Positions 1 through 5,482 of a stretch of 5,482 nt of DNA are shown one piece after another; position 1 is the first letter of the stretch, and every line of letters starts with the position of its first letter. The position numbers were made by a program, and so were the translations under genes. Source of the DNA: an uncultured Chloroflexota bacterium (GTDB lineage Bacteria > Chloroflexota > Anaerolineae > Aggregatilineales > Phototrophicaceae); contig CALMDI010000482.1 in the NCBI GenBank assembly GCA_937864975.1, positions 1-5,482 on the forward strand, in the 5' to 3' direction. The notes beneath the pieces are model-generated. The model was not told the origin of the DNA. It made no database searches and saw only the letters and a list, made by a program, of their open reading frames with translations.

Positions 1-13
1 GTCGATTGTGAAA

Positions 14-29
14 CCGGGAGCGTTCCCAA
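14..29. promoter_or_regulatory. Second, imperfect LacI-family operator copy
   Basis: The sequence CCGGGAGCGTTCCCAA matches the perfect palindrome at 244-259 in 13 of 16 positions, and both share the central GGGAGCG and TCCCAA blocks. It is probably a second binding site for the repressor encoded just downstream. It lies 21-36 bases past the expected start of a possible leftward promoter, so it may control a divergent gene outside the window, cooperate with the downstream site, or both. The mismatches suggest weaker binding. The match itself is seen; the binding is inferred. Confidence 0.6.
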
Positions 30-80
30 TTTCACGAAGTGTTGTCATAAAGCAATATTGTAGCGGACGGATTTCACGAA
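29..80. repeat. Pair of 10-base direct repeats in the regulatory region
   Basis: ATTTCACGAA occurs exactly at 29-38 and again at 71-80, 42 bases apart, which is close to four helical turns. The first copy abuts the imperfect operator and the two copies flank the candidate leftward -10 box. This could be a site for another regulator acting on the divergent promoter, but no known factor is recognised. Apart from this, the operators and the promoters, I see nothing recognisable in 1-203. Confidence 0.35.
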
Positions 81-86
81 TGGCAA
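57..86 (-). promoter_or_regulatory. Candidate divergent sigma70-like promoter
   Basis: Read on the minus strand there is a TTGCCA -35 box (86 to 81), an 18-base spacer, and a TACAAT -10 box (62 to 57), each matching five of six consensus bases. The expected transcription start is near 50, and the imperfect operator at 14-29 lies just downstream of it. This mirrors the arrangement of the rightward promoter and its operator. No leftward coding sequence begins inside the window, so the target gene would start to the left of base 1. Moderate to low confidence, since such matches also arise by chance. Confidence 0.38.
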
Positions 87-203
87 GAAATTGCGTTTGA
101 AACCAGCGACGCTATTGCCTTATTCCCCTCACCCCGGTGTGGAAACAACGTCACTTATTGGAAATCGAATGGCAGTGAATTTGTGCAATTTGCTCAAGGC
201 TGT

Positions 204-233
204 TTGACAAAAGGTTAATCTGTCCCCTATAGT
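204..233 (+). promoter_or_regulatory. Sigma70-type promoter for the LacI-family gene
   Basis: A perfect TTGACA -35 box (204-209) is followed by an 18-base spacer and a TATAGT -10 box (228-233, five of six consensus). Transcription should start near 240, giving a leader of about 33 bases. The perfect palindrome at 244-259 would lie about +4 to +19, a position where a bound repressor blocks initiation or early elongation. This supports autorepression of the regulator, and perhaps of the whole locus if transcription continues into the binding-protein gene. Confidence 0.75.
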
Positions 234-243
234 GGAAGGCATA

Positions 244-259
244 TTGGGAGCGCTCCCAA
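244..259. promoter_or_regulatory. Perfect LacI/GalR-type operator
   Basis: TTGGGAGCGCTCCCAA is a perfect 16-base inverted repeat with the central CG pair typical of LacI-family sites. Its inner 14 bases are identical to the operator described for the cellobiose-responsive repressors CelR (Thermobifida) and CebR (Streptomyces). It lies between the -10 box and the start codon of a LacI-family gene, so autoregulation is the straightforward reading. Other LacI-family members recognise similar GGGAGCGCTCCC cores, so the site alone does not prove a cellobiose response. Confidence 0.85.
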
Positions 260-272
260 GTCCTGAGGTGTG

Positions 273-1286
273 ATGAGCCAGAATCTCGAAGAAATCGCCC
301 GCCTTGCCGGAGTCTCCCGCTCCACGGTGTCGCGCGTGATTAACAGTCACCCGAACGTGAGCGAGCGGACGCGGCTGCGGGTCATGCGCGTCATTCAGGA
401 GCAGAACTTCCGCCCCAACCTGGCGGCTCGCTCGCTCGTCACGCAGCGCACGCGCATCCTCAGCCTGGTCATCCCTCAAGCCGTCTCCGCGACGTTCACC
501 GACCCCTATTTCCCGACGTTAATTCAAAGCATCATGCTGAAAGCAAACGAGTTCGATTATGCTGTCATGCTATGGCTTGGGAAAAGCGGCGAGCGCGCCG
601 ACCGGCTGTATGACCGCGTCTTCAAAAACAGCCTGTTCGACGGAATGCTCGTCGCGGCGGCGGTGAATGACGATCCTCTGATTCCGCGGCTGACGCAGGC
701 GAATTTCCCGGTGGTGCTGATCGGTCCCCCTTCCCTCTCCAATCTCAATTACATCGACGTCGACAACCAGCACGCCGCCGAAATCGCCGTCTCGTACCTG
801 ATTCAAAATGGCTGGAAGCGCATTGGCACGATTACCGGACCGCTCAACATGGGCGCTGCCGTCGCCCGGCTGGACGGCTACTGCCGCGCGCTCCAGCAGG
901 CGGGGCTGCCGGTTGATAAGACGCTGATTGTCGAGGGCAATTACGACGAGCAATCCGGCTACACCGGAATGCGCGTATTACTGGAACGTCACGTCGATGC
1001 GGTTTTCAGCGCCAGCGACGTAATGGCGCTCGGCGCGCTGCGCGCCATTCACTACGCGAACCTGCGCGTCCCGGACGATATTGCCATCGTCGGTTTCGAC
1101 GACCTGCCGGTTGCCGCGACCGCGACGCCGCCGCTCACGACTATTCATCAGCCTATTCACGAGTTGGGCAGCATGGCGACCGAAATGCTCATCGACCTGC
1201 TCGACGGCAAAGCGCGCCCACCCTACCAGAAAATACTCCCGGCACAACTTGTCGTGCGTGAATCCACCAGTCAGTCCCATGGTTAG
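273..1286 (+). CDS. LacI/GalR-family transcriptional repressor
   Basis: This encodes a 337-residue DNA-binding regulator of normal length for the family. Residues 4-24 form the helix-turn-helix, with recognition helix VSRSTVSRVIN. Residues about 47-60 (RPNLAARSL and following) are the hinge helix that inserts into the minor groove at the operator centre. Residues about 61-330 form the periplasmic-binding-protein-like sensor domain, with family signatures at YIDVDNQ (160-166), SASDVMALG (246-254) and IVGFDDLP (272-279). ATG 273 is preferred over the adjacent in-frame GTG 270 because the GAGG at 265-268 lies only four bases from the ATG and even closer to the GTG. It is preceded by its own promoter and a perfect operator, so it is probably autoregulated. 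It very likely controls the downstream transporter in response to a sugar. The cello-oligosaccharide guess rests on the operator and is not proven by the sensor domain. Confidence 0.93.
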   Translation: MSQNLEEIARLAGVSRSTVSRVINSHPNVSERTRLRVMRVIQEQNFRPNLAARSLVTQRTRILSLVIPQAVSATFTDPYFPTLIQSIMLKANEFDYAVMLWLGKSGERADRLYDRVFKNSLFDGMLVAAAVNDDPLIPRLTQANFPVVLIGPPSLSNLNYIDVDNQHAAEIAVSYLIQNGWKRIGTITGPLNMGAAVARLDGYCRALQQAGLPVDKTLIVEGNYDEQSGYTGMRVLLERHVDAVFSASDVMALGALRAIHYANLRVPDDIAIVGFDDLPVAATATPPLTTIHQPIHELGSMATEMLIDLLDGKARPPYQKILPAQLVVRESTSQSHG

Positions 1287-1382
1287 CCCTGCGGGGGGAG
1301 GTGACGTTATCACGAATTGCAGGACAGGCACCCGCAAGTCAAAGCACCGAATTGCACATGGACGTTTTCAGAAGGAGATACC
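1287..1382 (+). other. Short intergenic leader with a strong ribosome binding site
   Basis: This 96-base gap separates the regulator from the binding protein. It ends with GAAGGAGA (1371-1378), a near-ideal Shine-Dalgarno sequence that decides the downstream start. A 9-base direct repeat, CGAATTGCA, occurs at 1313-1321 and 1348-1356. A small inverted repeat (GTGA at 1301-1304, TCAC at 1310-1313) is too short to call. I see no terminator, no convincing promoter and no copy of the operator, so the binding-protein gene is probably co-transcribed with the regulator, although an unrecognised promoter is possible. Confidence 0.5.
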
Positions 1383-1385
1383 GTG

Positions 1386-3104
1386 ATGCAGAAAAGATTG
1401 TTTGCAGTATTGTCGATCCTGCTCGTCCTCAGCATGAGCCTGAGCATGGTCGGCGCGCAGGACGACGCACCGCTGCCGTTGGAAGCCGTCGAAGGCACAC
1501 CCCGCGGCGGCACCGTCCAGGTTTCGCACCGCGCGCAGCCGCTGTGGGTGGCGAACTTCAATATCCTCGCGCCCGACCCGACGCCGGATACCCAGGGCTT
1601 GATCTACGAGCCGCTGATGGTATGGAACGAGGTCGACGGCTCGAAGATTCCGTGGCTTGCCACCAGCTTTGAGTGGTCGGACGACCTGCGCGGACTGACC
1701 GTGACGCTGCGTGAAGGCGTCCAGTGGTCGGACGGCGAGGACTTTAACGCCGACGACGTGGTTTACACCTTCAACCTGCTCCGGGAGCGCCCGGAACTGG
1801 ATCGCGGCGCGCTCTGGCAATTCATCGAGAGCGTCGAAAAGGTCGATGACTACACCGTTCAGTTCAACCTCTCGACGGTCAACACCCTGGGCGACGTTCA
1901 GATCGGGCAGGTCGAGCCTGTGCCGGAACACATCTACTCCCAGGTCGAAGACCCGGTGACCTTCACCAACGAAAATCCCGTCGGCACGGGTCCGTTCGCC
2001 AACGTCTGCCGCTTCGAGGAGCAGGTGTACGAGCTGTGCGCGAATGAGAACTACTGGATTCCCGGTCTGCCCTATGTCGAGCGCCTGCGCTACCCCGGCT
2101 TTGCGGGCAATGAGCAGGCGAACCTCGCGGTTATCAACGGCGAGACCGACTGGGCGGGTCACTTCCTCCCCGACATCGAGCAGACCTATGTCGCGCTCGA
2201 CCCGGAGAATAATCACTACTACTTCTGGCCCGGCGGTGATACGGTCAGCATCTACATGAACACGGAAAAGCCGCCGTTCGACGATGTCGCCTTCCGTCAG
2301 GCGGTCAGCCAGGCTATCGATTATGAAAGCGTCGTGGGCATCGGCATGTACGGCTACACCGTCCCCGCCAACGCCACCGGTCTGGGTCCTCGTTACGCGA
2401 ACTGGGTCAGCCAGGAAGCGCTGGACACCGCCGCCGAGATGGGACTCAGCACCTTTGACTCGGCGCGCGCCGCGACGACGCTCGACGAAGCCGGTTACGT
2501 GGACGCCGACGGCGACGGCTGGCGCGACAACCTCGATGGCAGTCCGATTGCCTTCAACGTTCAGGTTGTCAACGGCTGGACGGACTGGGTCACCAGCGTT
2601 CAGATCATCAGCCAGAACCTTCAGGAAATTGGCGTTAACGCGCAGGTGGTTACGCCGGAGTTCGGTGACTGGCTCAACAACCTCCAGACCGGCACCTACG
2701 ATATGTCCATCGGCTGGGGCAGCGCGCAGTTCTCGCCCTGGAACTACTACCGTGAGCTGCTCTACAGCGGCATGATCGGCGAAGATGGACGCGCCAACGG
2801 CGTCAGTTGGGCGCGCTGGAACAGCGAAGAAGTCGACGCGCTGATCGACCAGTTCCCGACGACTGCCGATGAGGCGGAGCAGATGGACATCATCGGTCAG
2901 ATTCAGAATGCTCTGGTCGAGAATGTTGTCATCGTCCCGCTCTTCCCAGGACCGACGTGGTACGAGTACAACACGGCACGCTTTACCGGCTTCCCGACCG
3001 AAGAAAATTACTACACGCAGGGCAGCCCGTGGGATCGCGCGTCGAACTCGCGCCTGCTGGTCGCGCTCCAAATTCACCCGAATGAGGACATGACCGGCGA
3101 GTAA
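1386..3104 (+). CDS. Extracellular solute-binding protein, family 5 (Dpp/Opp type)
   Basis: This 572-residue protein is the ligand-capturing part of an ABC importer and acts outside the membrane. Residues 1-24 are a Sec signal peptide (basic MQKR, then a hydrophobic core), with likely cleavage after VGA at 22-24. There is no lipobox cysteine. The mature domain fits SBP family 5: GLIYEPL (71-77), a segment with VTLREGVQWSDGEDF (106-120) and ADDVVYTF (122-129), the core PVGTGPF (198-204), then EAGYVDADGDGWRD (368-381), a segment usual in this family that resembles a calcium-binding loop. C208 and C218 could form a disulphide. ATG 1386 is chosen for its spacing of 8 bases from AGGAG (1373-1377); the adjacent GTG 1383 is possible, and upstream in-frame starts would extend the protein with a non-signal N-terminus. 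The family binds peptides, nickel, or oligosaccharides. The LacI-type regulator and operator favour an oligosaccharide. A terminator follows directly. Confidence 0.93.
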   Translation: MQKRLFAVLSILLVLSMSLSMVGAQDDAPLPLEAVEGTPRGGTVQVSHRAQPLWVANFNILAPDPTPDTQGLIYEPLMVWNEVDGSKIPWLATSFEWSDDLRGLTVTLREGVQWSDGEDFNADDVVYTFNLLRERPELDRGALWQFIESVEKVDDYTVQFNLSTVNTLGDVQIGQVEPVPEHIYSQVEDPVTFTNENPVGTGPFANVCRFEEQVYELCANENYWIPGLPYVERLRYPGFAGNEQANLAVINGETDWAGHFLPDIEQTYVALDPENNHYYFWPGGDTVSIYMNTEKPPFDDVAFRQAVSQAIDYESVVGIGMYGYTVPANATGLGPRYANWVSQEALDTAAEMGLSTFDSARAATTLDEAGYVDADGDGWRDNLDGSPIAFNVQVVNGWTDWVTSVQIISQNLQEIGVNAQVVTPEFGDWLNNLQTGTYDMSIGWGSAQFSPWNYYRELLYSGMIGEDGRANGVSWARWNSEEVDALIDQFPTTADEAEQMDIIGQIQNALVENVVIVPLFPGPTWYEYNTARFTGFPTEENYYTQGSPWDRASNSRLLVALQIHPNEDMTGE

Positions 3105-3118
3105 TTCGCCCTCGCACC

Positions 3119-3154
3119 ACTGGGCTGGGGTTTTGTGCCTCAGCCCAGTTTTTT
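3119..3154 (+). terminator. Strong intrinsic terminator after the binding-protein gene
   Basis: A perfect 9-base stem, ACTGGGCTG (3119-3127) with CAGCCCAGT (3141-3149), extends by a G-U and two G-C pairs to 12 pairs around a loop of about seven bases. It is followed by a run of six T (3149-3154, the first T shared with the stem). It lies 14 bases past the stop codon of the binding protein and 49 bases before the first permease. Partial read-through would give more binding protein than permease, the usual stoichiometry for ABC importers. Confidence 0.88.
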
Positions 3155-3180
3155 AAAGGTTTGCAGTTTTCCGGTAAAAT
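3152..3180 (+). promoter_or_regulatory. Weak candidate promoter for the permease genes
   Basis: TAAAAT at 3175-3180 is a good -10 box, and TTTAAA at 3152-3157 is a poor -35 box with a 17-base spacer. Expected start is near 3187, leaving a very short leader before the ribosome binding site GAGGG (3191-3195). It overlaps the terminator T-run. The permeases may instead depend on read-through from upstream. Low confidence. Confidence 0.25.
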
Positions 3181-3203
3181 GCGGTTAATAGAGGGCGTGT
3201 TCC

Positions 3204-4178
3204 ATGCGTTTTTTGCTGCGCCGCTTTGGTTTTTATCTGATCGCGCTGCTGGTCGCGATCCTCCTCAACTTCCTCATCCCCCGGATGATGGCGGGCGACC
3301 CGGTGCAGATTATGTTTGGGCGCTTCCAGGGGCGTGTTGAGCCTGCCGCGATGGAATCGCTCTACAAGACGTTCGGCTTCGTGACCGGTCCCATCCACGA
3401 GCAGTTCGCGCTTTACATCTCCAATCTGCTTCAGGGCAATCTGGGTACGTCGGTCACCTTCTTCCCGAATCCGGTTGGGAAAGTGGTCGCCATCGCCATG
3501 CTGTGGACGATTCGACTGGTCGGGCTGGCGACGATCCTGTCGTTTTTGCTCGGCACGCTGCTCGGCGTGTTCGCGGCGTGGCGGCGCGGCGGCTTTGTCG
3601 ATTCAAAAGTGCTGCCGCTGACGGGCGTCCTCAATTCCTTCCCTTATTTCTGGCTGGCAATGCTCGCGCTTTACACCTTCGGACTGGGCTTGGGCTGGTT
3701 CCCACTGCATCGCGCCGCGAACGACAATATCCTTCAGGACTGGTCAAATCCCGAATACATTCTGAGCGTGATCCATCATGCGATTCTGCCGGCGTCGACC
3801 ATCGTGATTACGTCGCTGGGCGGCTGGATGCTCGGTATGCGGAACAACATGATCGGCGTGCTGGCGGAAGACTACATTACACTCGCGCAGGCGAAGGGGC
3901 TTTCCGACCGGCGCATTATGCTCAGCTACGCCGCTCGGAATGCCATCCTGCCGAGCCTGACCGGCTTTGCCATGTCACTCGGTTTTGTGCTCGGGGGCGC
4001 GCTCCTGACGGAAATTGTATTCTCCTATCCCGGCGTCGGATTCATGCTGCTGTCCGCCGTCAACGCGCGCGACTACCCGCTGATGCAGGGCATTTTTCTG
4101 ATGATTACGGTCGCCGTCCTGGTTGCGAATATGATCGCCGACGTCGCCTACGTCCTGTTAGACCCGCGCGCGCGTTAA
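3204..4178 (+). CDS. DppB/OppB-type ABC transporter permease
   Basis: This 324-residue inner-membrane protein is one half of the importer channel. The N-terminus MRFLLRR followed by a hydrophobic stretch (about 9-29) is characteristic of the DppB family. Further membrane segments are visible near 97-125, 137-163, 190-212, 247-272 and 293-318, giving the expected six. Residues 222-252 hold the EAA loop (EDYITLAQAKG and following residues to LPSL), which docks onto the ATPase. YPGVG (275-279) and ARDYPLMQG (288-296) are further family hallmarks. Start ATG 3204 has GAGGG at 3191-3195, eight bases upstream. The length is normal. It follows the terminator after the binding-protein gene and precedes the DppC-type gene by 20 bases, so the two permeases form one transcription unit. 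The substrate cannot be read from the sequence; the regulator suggests an oligosaccharide. Confidence 0.94.
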   Translation: MRFLLRRFGFYLIALLVAILLNFLIPRMMAGDPVQIMFGRFQGRVEPAAMESLYKTFGFVTGPIHEQFALYISNLLQGNLGTSVTFFPNPVGKVVAIAMLWTIRLVGLATILSFLLGTLLGVFAAWRRGGFVDSKVLPLTGVLNSFPYFWLAMLALYTFGLGLGWFPLHRAANDNILQDWSNPEYILSVIHHAILPASTIVITSLGGWMLGMRNNMIGVLAEDYITLAQAKGLSDRRIMLSYAARNAILPSLTGFAMSLGFVLGGALLTEIVFSYPGVGFMLLSAVNARDYPLMQGIFLMITVAVLVANMIADVAYVLLDPRAR

Positions 4179-4198
4179 TTACAGAAAGGGAAATCTGG

Positions 4199-5482
4199 AT
4201 GGTCGGCAGGAATCCAACTCAGGCACAGCCCGAACCTCAAGCCCAGCCCCGCGAGACGCGCTATGCCATGCCGCTGGCGCTTCCGGCGCGCGTGCTGGGA
4301 CGGCTGACGCCGGAGTGGTTTCGCATCATTCTGCGAACGCGCAAGGCGGCTGTCGGCGTCGCAATCCTCACGTTTTTTGTCCTGGTCGCCATTTTTGCCC
4401 CTGTGATTGCCCCCACCAATCCGACGCGCATGGTCGGTCGCCCGCACGACCCGCCGAGCGGCGAGTATCTCCTCGGCACAACGCGGCAGGGTCAGGACGT
4501 GTTCGCGCAGCTTCTGCATGGCACGCGCACGTCGCTGTCGGTTGGCTTCCTGACCGGCACCATCATCATCGTGCTGTGCATTGTGATGGGCGTGACCGCG
4601 GGCTACGTCGGCGGCTGGGTGGACGAAATTTTGTCGCTGATCACTAACGTCGCCCTCATCCTGCCCAGCCTGCCGCTCATCATCGTCATCTCCCGCTGGA
4701 TTGACCGTCCGGGTCCCGAAACCATTATTATCGTGTTGAGCGTGCTCAGCTGGGCTTATGGAGCGCGCGTGCTCCGCTCGCAAACGCTGATTCTTCGCAA
4801 CGCCGACTTTGTGCAGGCGGCGAAGGTGGTCGGCGAGCCGTGGTGGCGTATCGTCCTATTTGAAATTCTTCCCAACATGACCTCGCTCGTCGTGTCCAGT
4901 TGGATCGGCGCCGTGCTGTTTGTCGTCCTCACCGAAGCCGCCCTCGAATTCATCGGGCTTGGCAACCCGAACATGGTCACGTGGGGCACGATGCTCTACT
5001 GGGCGAACAACTCCGGCGGCTGTATCTTTGTTGATGTCGCTGGCTCTCAGACCGTGATTCTGAACTATAACCGTATCATCAATAACTACAGTCTCAATAC
5101 TTCTTCCCTCACCCGTGATGTTTTTAAGCAAGCAACACCCTCTATGGATGTGCGGTTTAATTGGTGGGGGGCGTCCAGCGGGCCGTTTCACCCAACCAGT
5201 AACCCCAATGGAGTGGGCGATACAGTCAGTGATAACGTGGATTACAGTCAATGGTTGCTCTCCGAAGACTGCTTGAATGAAGCGATCTGCGACTGTCCCA
5301 TCAATTATGCCGCCAATGACTGTTATGCCAGTTCTAACCCGATCAGCCTGCGTTTCGGCGAGAAGCGGCTAGATGAAACCGACATTGAGGTTAGCACTCC
5401 CGCCGGATGGCTTGCCTTCACTCGTCACTACCGTCAAGATAAACTATCCGATCCGGCCTTCCAGCTCATCCGGTCGCGCCGG
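4199..5482 (+). CDS. DppC/OppC-type permease, fused in frame to an unrelated beta-helix/RHS sequence; open at the 3' edge
   Basis: The frame runs from ATG 4199 to the last base without a stop (428 codons, incomplete). AAAGGG (4185-4190) gives a good ribosome site eight bases upstream. Residues 1-272 are a DppC-type permease: a Pro/Gln-rich cytoplasmic tail, membrane segments near 49-71, 113-138, 145-165, 174-190 and 228-254, the periplasmic motif LGTTRQGQDVF (92-102), the EAA-type loop (ADFVQAAKVVGE at 202-213, up to LPN), and FIGLGNPNMVTWGTML (251-266). The family normally continues about 40-50 residues with a final membrane segment. Here that segment is absent. From about residue 273 the protein becomes the end of a beta-helix (NWWGASSGPF at 321-330) and an RHS-type opening domain. 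The true permease is thus truncated, by assembly chimera or recombination. The permease part should partner the DppB-type protein; without its last segment it would probably not work. Confidence 0.85.
   Translation, partial: MVGRNPTQAQPEPQAQPRETRYAMPLALPARVLGRLTPEWFRIILRTRKAAVGVAILTFFVLVAIFAPVIAPTNPTRMVGRPHDPPSGEYLLGTTRQGQDVFAQLLHGTRTSLSVGFLTGTIIIVLCIVMGVTAGYVGGWVDEILSLITNVALILPSLPLIIVISRWIDRPGPETIIIVLSVLSWAYGARVLRSQTLILRNADFVQAAKVVGEPWWRIVLFEILPNMTSLVVSSWIGAVLFVVLTEAALEFIGLGNPNMVTWGTMLYWANNSGGCIFVDVAGSQTVILNYNRIINNYSLNTSSLTRDVFKQATPSMDVRFNWWGASSGPFHPTSNPNGVGDTVSDNVDYSQWLLSEDCLNEAICDCPINYAANDCYASSNPISLRFGEKRLDETDIEVSTPAGWLAFTRHYRQDKLSDPAFQLIRSRR
5006..5023 (+). other. Junction between permease and surface-protein sequence
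   Basis: Family resemblance to DppC ends at WGTMLYWANNSG (residues 262-273). The next residues, from GCIFVD onward, fit a beta-helix rung. An Asn-Asn-Ser-Gly-Gly stretch encoded at 5006-5020 could belong to either protein, which points to joining at a short shared sequence. GC content falls from about 60% before to about 40-50% over the next 120 bases by hand count, and codons change from GC-ending to mixed. The reading frame is preserved across the joint. Confidence 0.75.
5018..5482 (+). other. Fragment of a parallel beta-helix / RHS-type surface protein (both ends missing)
   Basis: This segment, in the permease frame, encodes about 155 residues of another protein. Its first part looks like beta-helix rungs (SQTVILNYNRIINN). 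It then carries a frequent end-of-helix signature in bacterial surface beta-helix proteins: NWWG, SGPFHP, NPNGVGD, VSDNVDYSQWL (residues 321-353 of the fused frame). A linker with cysteines at 358, 364, 366 and 375 follows. NPISLRFGEKRLDETD (380-395) and LAFTRHYRQ (406-413 region) resemble the DUF6531-like entry domain before RHS/YD repeats, where NP, a GEK-type turn and an RxY element recur. Such proteins are large, secreted or surface-attached, and some deliver C-terminal toxins. The repeats and C-terminus lie beyond the window. The family assignment is from motif memory, without a search. Confidence 0.65.

Noticed and set aside
129..479. Minus-strand open frame of 116 codons crossing the promoter and the start of the repressor
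   Set aside because: It covers the promoter and operator and the helix-turn-helix region, and its translation shows no family resemblance; shadow of the repressor gene.
1287..1300. Possible terminator after the repressor gene (CCCTGCGGGG)
   Set aside because: The stem would have only about three pairs and no T-run follows.
1317..1385. Upstream TTG start extending the binding protein by 23 residues
   Set aside because: It would place a polar stretch before the signal peptide and ignore the strong Shine-Dalgarno at 1371-1378, which serves the start at 1386 (or 1383).
1371..1388. Ribosome site resembling those of laboratory expression vectors
   Set aside because: The likeness is limited to a near-consensus Shine-Dalgarno; the flanking sequence and the intact natural operon give no sign of vector sequence.
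1368..3077. Very long minus-strand open frame (569 codons) antisense to the binding-protein gene
   Set aside because: It mirrors a GC3-biased coding gene, which removes stops on the opposite strand. Its translation is rich in Arg, Val and Asp without recognisable domains, and the plus-strand protein has a clear family, signal peptide and ribosome site.
4160..4176. Alternating GC run at the end of the DppB-type gene
   Set aside because: It encodes the Arg/Ala-rich C-terminus of the permease and needs no other explanation; no T-run follows.
4175..4783. Minus-strand open frame of 202 codons opposite the DppC-type gene
   Set aside because: It is Arg/His/Gln-rich and low in complexity with no domain, and it is fully explained as the shadow of the permease frame.

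Overview
The window looks like GC-rich bacterial DNA, most likely from a Chloroflexota (Anaerolineae-type) genome or metagenome contig. This is inferred from style: a Sec-type signal peptide ending in an Ala-Gln-Asp junction on a solute-binding protein without a lipobox cysteine, a GC3-rich coding bias, and a beta-helix plus RHS-type surface protein at the right edge. No taxonomic marker gene is present, so the assignment is tentative.

Layout: positions 1-272 are non-coding and regulatory. They hold a strong sigma70-like promoter (204-233) followed at once by a perfect 16-bp palindrome (244-259), and a second, imperfect copy of that palindrome at 14-29. The second copy lies downstream of a possible leftward promoter (57-86), which suggests a divergently transcribed gene just outside the window. 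A LacI/GalR-family repressor follows (273-1286). Next come a family-5 (Dpp/Opp-type) extracellular solute-binding protein (1386-3104), a strong intrinsic terminator (3119-3154), a DppB/OppB-type permease (3204-4178) and a DppC/OppC-type permease (from 4199).

The genes read as one uptake locus. The repressor is probably autoregulated through the operator beside its start. The binding protein captures the ligand outside the membrane and the two permeases form the channel. The ATPase subunits (DppD/DppF type) are not in the window. The palindrome core TGGGAGCGCTCCCA equals the operator known for the cellobiose-responsive repressors CelR/CebR. Family-5 transporters in Thermotoga and others carry beta-gluco- and other oligosaccharides. 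A plant-oligosaccharide (cello-oligosaccharide-like) substrate is therefore a better guess than a peptide, but it remains an inference.

The most striking feature is at the right end. The DppC-type permease stops matching its family around 5006-5023, before its last membrane segment. The same open frame then runs on to the window edge as a different protein: the end of a parallel beta-helix, a cysteine-containing linker, and the opening domain of an RHS-type protein. Base composition drops from roughly 60% to roughly 50% GC at the same place (hand counts). This is either an assembly chimera or a genuine recombination/fusion; the chimera is more likely.
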